From: Bugulina stolonifera
Lineage: Eukaryota; Bryozoa; Gymnolaemata; Cheilostomatida; Bugulidae
DNA: 64,000 nucleotides
Direction: 5' to 3'
Assembly (NCBI GenBank): GCA_935421135.1
Contig: OW285190.1
Coordinates: 14,146,501 to 14,210,500 of the forward strand
The position numbers and the translations under genes are program-made. The notes below the pieces were generated by a model. The model did not search any database and had not been told where the DNA came from. It saw only the letters and a list, made by a program, of their open reading frames with translations. The first letter of the stretch is position 1. Each line of letters starts with the position of its first letter. Positions 58,580-64,000 of this stretch are shown here, piece after piece.

Positions 58580-59425
58580 TGTAACATATAGTGTGCAAGT
58601 ATTCAGTTATTAGTACACCAATATAACTCATATAATATAAGTGTATGTATGATGTATTGAGTGAACTTGACAGTATGAATGCATACAAGAGACTGCGATG
58701 AATGCAATAATTATACCCCTTTTATAGGTAAAGGAAACAATGAAAACTAACTACTACTTCCAGCGGGTTCCGGTCGTTAATAAGAAGACGACCCAGAAGA
58801 GAGCCATCCTTGCACATAGACAATATAATGAATGTTATCACTTATAATATGCTAATAAGTGACGACTATACTGTCAGATTAATATAATTTATAATAGAAT
58901 GAAAGGCTCGACGACCAAGGTCGTCGGCTAGTAGACGGACTGGGGGTCGTCTATTACACAAGCCCCCCAATTGGAGACATTAGGGTTCCAATGACAAAAC
59001 AGTAATGCACGACTAGAACTTTAAAAAGGGTACACGTGTACAGGATATACAAGTATACACAAGAATAATAATACGGATAATACATGGACAATATTTAAGA
59101 CACACATATATACAAGAGAGTCGATGTATACCAGGTATCAGGGAAGTTCCTGTATCAGTCTCTGGTAAGTGGCACGCTCTCGCTTGACCCGTCTAAGCCC
59201 ATCGGATACTCGGCTACGGGCTACTCCGGTCAGCTGGGCCTTCTTGGTCTCCAGGTGGTTAATTACCCGATCAGCTGTCCTCGGGTGTTGTCGCAATGGG
59301 TCCGATACATCTCTCAGCCGCTGATCATAGCCATAGGAATAGGACTCCAAGGTCAGCTGCCTCTCTAGCTCCTGGTCGAAGTGGGCCGGCATCAGGGGGC
59401 TCCTACTAAAATAGTGAGTTTCCAT
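58580..59425 (-). mobile_element. putative retroelement remnant: ORF plus LTR-like end
   Basis: On the minus strand, a 95-residue GC-rich frame (59425-59138, METHYFSRSPLM..., ending RATYQRLIQELP) is followed downstream by a polypurine-like CCAATTGGGGGGCTT. An LTR-like block runs from 58958 (TGTAATAGACGACC) to about 58580 (ATGTTACA), with a TATAAAAGG promoter motif near 58727. The order frame, purine tract, LTR fits the 3' end of an LTR element. The GACGACC words recall family A LTRs. The frame is basic and helical, with no recognised domain and codon composition unlike nearby genes. Boundaries and identity are uncertain. Confidence 0.4.
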
Positions 59426-59871
59426 ATTCTCACCAGAGTAGGTCGACAGGTATGGCGCAGGGTATTGTATTGTATATAAGTATAAACATTGCTACATGTG
59501 AGAGAGGTTGTGCTGTACAGTTTACTGGGTGGGGCTCCTGTCTTGCCTTTAAGTCGTTACACTAGGTAATGTCCATTGTTGTGAGCCACTAGCAAACATG
59601 TATTTTTTATGTCCCATAATACATTTGACTGCTAATAATATCATTAAAATACATTATTATTTTTATTAGTCAAAAGTTCCTGTTAAACAAAAAATCTTTC
59701 TTAAATTGATCTAAAACTTCATCACTCCCTATTCATCATAGTGAGAAAGTTCACAAATCAAACAATATTCATCATTTAGATCTTCTGTCGAATTTCTATT
59801 TATTATTCTTGTTCAAATATAATATAACAAATTCTTAATATAATACTTTTGTTGTTATTGAGAGTTATTTA

Positions 59872-61294
59872 TCAAGATTTCTTAGCTTTACAGCAGCCGC
59901 CATTTCCACAAGAACAGGGACACCCACCATAGTAGTTGAACCCACATGGAGAGCAGCAGTTGTATGGACTATAATAGTTATTGGGGTAGTAGCTGCAGCA
60001 TCGCAGGTAATTAGCGTACCATTGGTAGTAGTTGTAGTAACACGCATATGGTCCTACACAGCAACCATTCTTTGGCCCTAAGTAATATATCAAAACGAAT
60101 ATACAGTCATGTACATTGTACTATATTGATGTTTGGTATTCATTATTTTATTTTATCTCTTCATAACAACATTAAACAATGATTCAGCTGGAAAAGAAAT
60201 TATTCCAGTAACAGCAGGCTAACTTCATAGCACTGTTTTTGGGCTTTGACCCCCTGTAACGTTGCGTCATGTGACCTGATGCTAAAACTGAGAGCTGTCC
60301 AAATCCTTTCCGACATGGTTATGTATGTGGGGGAAAATTTGAAAAAATATTCGGACCCCAGCTACATATTTCACTGATTAAAAAATTGTTCATTAACATT
60401 TTGAGCATTATTTGCTTTAAATAACTTGCACATGTACATAATTATTACATTTTAACAAAAAATAGAATAATGTAGTTCAGATATCGTGCAAACTTAACAT
60501 GGAACGTTGCCCACCAGTTTGATGAATAGATCAGAAATAGTAAAAGGAAAGATGGTTCACTCAATGACAATACCCTGTCCCACCAAATACGCCCAATTTG
60601 GCAGTTTCGACGTTCCGCGATCTAACTTCCCACCATTTGCCTACTGAGATTTTGTTCGACTCACATCGCAGTTTGATGGTTGCAATATATAGCATCCTGC
60701 ATTAACATCTCATTAATATAAAAAGAGGGTTTATGCGAGGCCGTTGTAAAGAAGCGTTTCTTATTGATCTGCGGAGCACCAATAGTCGGTGCGGATTTGT
60801 ACACAAGATGGCACAACTCCCTACTTAATCCGGACCGTGTTTGTAGGAGGGGCAGGGACAGGTTTTTACTCTCTTTGTACAGACCTAATAAGCTGGCACT
60901 TGACTTTACTTACCACACCCACAGCCACACCCACAACCTCCACTACTAGTGTTTCCACTACTCTTCCTCTTTTTGCTGTTCCTTCTACTGCTTTTATAGC
61001 TGTCAGAGTCTGAACCTAGTGGGTACAGGGTAGGGATATTAGCTTATATTATAGGCCAATCTATACTACAACAAGTATACAACAGATGACTTGGAAAGTA
61101 AAATATTAACTGTAATGTTTAATTGTGATGCACTCAGTGTTGTTGTGATACCATAATAAATATAATGCAAAGTATATTCCAACAGATTAACCAAAGTTTT
61201 AGAGATCAGATAGAATTATATTATTGTTATTAATCTATCGAGACTGAGACTCACCTGATCCACCTGATCCACCTGATCCACTGCTGGAGGACAT
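59872..61294 (-). CDS. Ser/Gly, Tyr-rich, Cys-rich small protein (family member 3)
   Basis: Three minus-strand exons, 61294-61255, 61015-60914 and 60077-59872, join in frame to 115 residues, both introns phase 1 at Gly codons. Exon 1 is MSSSSGSGGSGGSG. Exon 2 adds DSDSYKSSRRNSKKRKSS, then a GCGCGCGCG run. Exon 3 alternates Tyr and Cys: CYYNYYQWYANYLRCCSYY, NNYYSPYNCCSPCGFNYYGG, ending CGNGGCCKAKKS. About 20% of the protein is Cys. There is no signal peptide or membrane span. It shares start, intron phase and Tyr block with members 1 and 2. Such Cys/Tyr density suggests a cross-linked structural or metal-binding role, by inference only. Confidence 0.75.
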
Positions 61295-61564
61295 GTTGTT
61301 TATCTTATGTTGTTAGATTTTATAAATTAGTAGTCAGTCCAGCTGACATTAGCACATGTATGTCAATTAGTGAGACTGTGTTGTAAATTAGCAGTACTCT
61401 GTGAACAACAATGCTAGTGAGAATTTTACACGATGTTGTGATTGGTTCTGATTGTGTAATAGCCCTCAACACTGTTAGTACAATAATAATATTATCTATA
61501 GCCATAGTTCTTGTTCTGCATGATTATAATAAATATACCGTTATTTACACATAATAATCACAGT

Positions 61565-61665
61565 TATAACATACATGATGTCACAGAGGTAAGGTATATG
61601 ATGTCACAGAGGTAGTGTATAATTTATGAGGTCAGAGAGGTAAGGTGCATGATGTCACAGAGGAA
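61565..61665 (+). repeat. short minisatellite (ATGATGTCACAGAGGTA)n
   Basis: Four degenerate units of about 30 bp share ATGATGTCACAGAGGTAAGG; one unit has GAGGTCAGAGAGG instead. Confidence 0.8.
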
Positions 61666-62294
61666 ACGGTAATAGCTGTCTATGTATATGTACATGTAGA
61701 ACATACAGTCATATACATGTACATGTTATACACATGTACATACAGTCATAAATATGGCGTATTATACTAACAGGATGGTAGGCCCAATAAAGCCCACAAG
61801 TCAACGCCGATGAGTGTTATATTGCTAGAAAATAAGCTGGTTTCAAGCACTAAGAATGTGAATAGAAATGATGGCAAAGTAATTAATTGTAGGTTGTGAT
61901 AGTATTATTAATCTATCTTCACATAAAACGACTAATAACCTCTTAAAATGACATGAAATATCAAAATTCCACGAAACACAGACTAAACTAACTGTTGCAA
62001 ATCTGTACAGTAGGGGAGTCTCCTGGAATCCCCTCTCTCTTTCCTTAGCGGCACAGATTCTAAAACTGTACAATAATACCCAGATCACATACTGCGTCAC
62101 TACTACCCAATTTATTCTATAATTTTGAGAAAAATATTGGACAGTGTGTTGTTCAAGAAATAAATGAATCCATACAATGGTAAGATTTTACAGCTTCTCC
62201 CAAGGCTTTTGAAGCTTCCTTCAACTCTAAGACAAATAATGATATTTTTGAGAAATAATAAATGTTATAAATCCAGGCATGTAGAATGAAATAT

Positions 62295-63012
62295 TGTAAT
62301 GGTCACGCACAGCCTCTCGACTACATGACACCAAATTGTATACTTACACTTGCTTATGTAACCTGTCTATGTAGTTGAATGTTACCTGTACACTTCTTAT
62401 ATGCATTACTGAGTCATTATACCCTTTTTATACCCATGTAAAGAGGCCCAACCTCTCAGAAATACTTGATATTGATTTTGCATATTATGATCTAGATCTT
62501 TTGTCAAACCCGACCTATTTTGGGTCGGCCATCGGGCTTCCAGCCACCATATTGTTGCACAATTTCTGGATGACACTATGTCGTCTTTTTACGACAGTAT
62601 GTCATCTTTTTACGACACTACGTCGGCCTTTTTACCGGAACTTCCGGAGGAAGTTCTATTACTATATAAAGGGCATTGTTTTTCCATTTGTTGTCTCAGT
62701 TCATGCTTGGATCTCAATAAGACACACATAATACTTATATACAGAGACTTTCACTTTGTAGTTAGGTCATTCTAGTTGTTAAGGTCTTCGACCTTGCAAC
62801 CTGAACTTCCTACTAGGTCGGATCACTCTCTTTCTCAGTATAGCAAACAAGCATTGACTCGGGATCATATGGGTCGTCTTTGGTAGTTATTTGACTACTA
62901 GTACCTGTTAATCTTTCATGTAATGAGAAGGCCTAGCACCACTTATAGGCACTTCATTTTGGACTCGGGAGTCGTCTCAGGACGACAGTACCAGAACCCA
63001 AATACCATTACA
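62295..63012 (+). mobile_element. solo LTR, family A copy 2
   Basis: 718 bp, beginning TGTAATGGTCACG and ending TACCATTACA (9-bp inverted termini). ATAT is on each side (62291-62294, 63013-63016), as for copy 1. A TATATAAAGGG promoter lies near 62664. It is diverged from copy 1 and has its own duplicated block TACGACAGTATGTCATCTTT near 62590 and an Ets-like palindrome (GGAACTTCCGGAGGAAGTTC) upstream of TATA. No internal region is attached. Confidence 0.85.
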
Positions 63013-63317
63013 ATATATCGAATATTGTGAAGTTAGGCTATACGAGTAATGTAGATCTATTCTCCTATTTTTATTAAGAATAAGCCAGAGTCAGGTTAAG
63101 AAACGCATATCTAGTGTTTTATATTATACTCTTTGAGGCATTTTTAATGGATGGATGCAAACGTAATTATTGCCCATGGGCTATGGTGATAAAATATGCT
63201 GGGCTGTGAAAGTGATTCAAATTTAGTCAGAGACTGTGCAGGATAAACCCAAAATAATTAGCTACCCATTACCACTAGTAGTATATTTCCAACAGAGTAA
63301 TGATGAAACTACAATTG

Positions 63318-63673
63318 TTATGATATTATCACCAAAGCAGTGATGCAAATAATAGAATTAGTAACTACATCTAGTACATTATATAAACTAATTGTTGTAC
63401 TCACAGAGCTGCCACTGTTTCTGCTGCTACGAGAAGCGCTGCCACTGTATCTGCTGCTACGAGAAGCGCTGCCGATGACAGATCCCTGGCTTTGACTGGA
63501 ACTGTTCTCACTCTGATTTGGGCGAGCTGGCCTAGACAGATAGGAGTCAATGCACTCTGGGGGCACCATGGAGTGGCTCATTATATATCTCTCCATCAAC
63601 TTATAGTAAGCAGGTAAGTAGTTCTCATTGTAACTCATGTAATAGAGAACTTGTGGTGGCAGACACTGTGGGT
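63318..63673 (-). CDS. Tyr/Ser-rich protein, partial (family member 4)
   Basis: A minus-strand exon starts after a CTTTTAG acceptor at 63673, in phase 1, so the beginning of the gene is beyond or near the right edge. It encodes QCLPPQVLYYMSYNENY and PAYYKLMERYIMSHSM, matching the Tyr block of members 1-3, then a Ser/Arg segment with a direct repeat (SGSASRSSRYSGSASRSSRN). A GTGAGT donor is possible after 63413. Otherwise the frame runs to a stop at 63318-63320 with a hydrophobic tail, which I think less likely. No cysteine-rich tail was found in this exon. Confidence 0.55.
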
Positions 63674-64000
63674 CTAAAAGTATATACGTTTATTACAGCA
63701 AATGATGCACAACGTTTTTATATCTTGGACAAAAGTTTAATCTACCGCTACGGTATATCTGTTAGCTACACTACTACAAACATGAACATATTTGGGGTCA
63801 GTCAATATTTTTGTTCCATAGAATAGTTCTAGATTAGCCTGAGTACCAGGTTGGTTGCTTTACCCAGCATCACTTGGCTGACCAGCTGCTTCCTATAAAT
63901 TGTCTAGTTTTACTTTTAGGCGAATGGCAATCTTGAAACAGTTTTACCATACTACTGAAAGTTGTGTATGGTCAAACAGCTCAGCATGAGTTTTGTTATT
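63674..64000. other. probable intron of family member 4
   Basis: AT-rich sequence without a supported exon up to the right edge. Confidence 0.4.

Larger units (their letters stand above)
61295..63317. other. intergenic region with solo LTR and minisatellite
   Basis: Holds the short array at 61565-61665, TACATGTA-rich sequence at 61680-61745, the solo LTR at 62295-63012 and AT-rich filler. The promoter of family member 3 should lie just above 61294. No gene was seen. Confidence 0.5.

Noticed and set aside
43056..63012. One giant 20-kb LTR retrotransposon with the two family A LTRs as its ends
   Set aside because: The LTRs differ strongly, each has its own ATAT flanks, and the interval contains unrelated host genes on the opposite strand.

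Overview
The window comes from an intron-rich animal nuclear genome. It is AT-rich, with small GT-AG introns, short exons, close-packed genes and abundant TACATGTA-type octamers. Gene content (a many-fingered C2H2 protein, a ciliary-type WD-repeat giant, a WSC-type sulfotransferase, a 5S rRNA pair) and compactness suggest an early-branching metazoan. A demosponge would fit, but that is inference and no sequence search was possible. All exon models were built by hand from splice sites and reading phase.

Layout. 2038-9581 (+) is a 14-exon zinc-finger gene, 984 residues, with every intron phase consistent. 10360-14713 (-) is a convergent 8-exon coiled-coil gene of 491 residues. 18046-41575 (+) is a 40-exon WD-repeat gene of about 2197 residues, WDR87/WDR97-like, with a proline-rich hinge and a conserved-looking C-terminal domain. 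One of its introns holds two divergent 5S rRNA genes, and several introns hold minisatellites built from its own splice sites. 48364-52978 (-) is a WSCD-like Golgi sulfotransferase gene.

From 42 kb to the right edge the minus strand carries four small genes of one apparent family: Ser/Gly-rich start, Tyr-rich middle, usually Cys-rich end, joined through phase-1 introns at Gly codons. I do not recognise this family, and it is the best candidate for something undescribed.

The same right-hand third is rich in mobile DNA. It holds an intact-ended short LTR retrotransposon (55525-57522) with two identical 517-bp LTRs, a 5-bp target duplication, a tRNA-Pro-like primer site, heat-shock elements next to its TATA box, and only nucleocapsid and protease coding. 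It also holds two solo LTRs of another family plus a truncated copy, a hAT-type MITE that splits an open reading frame (58042-58332), fold-back elements and a tRNA-derived SINE.

No CRISPR array, operon or prokaryotic feature is present. Most unlisted open frames lie in introns or antisense to exons and look spurious.
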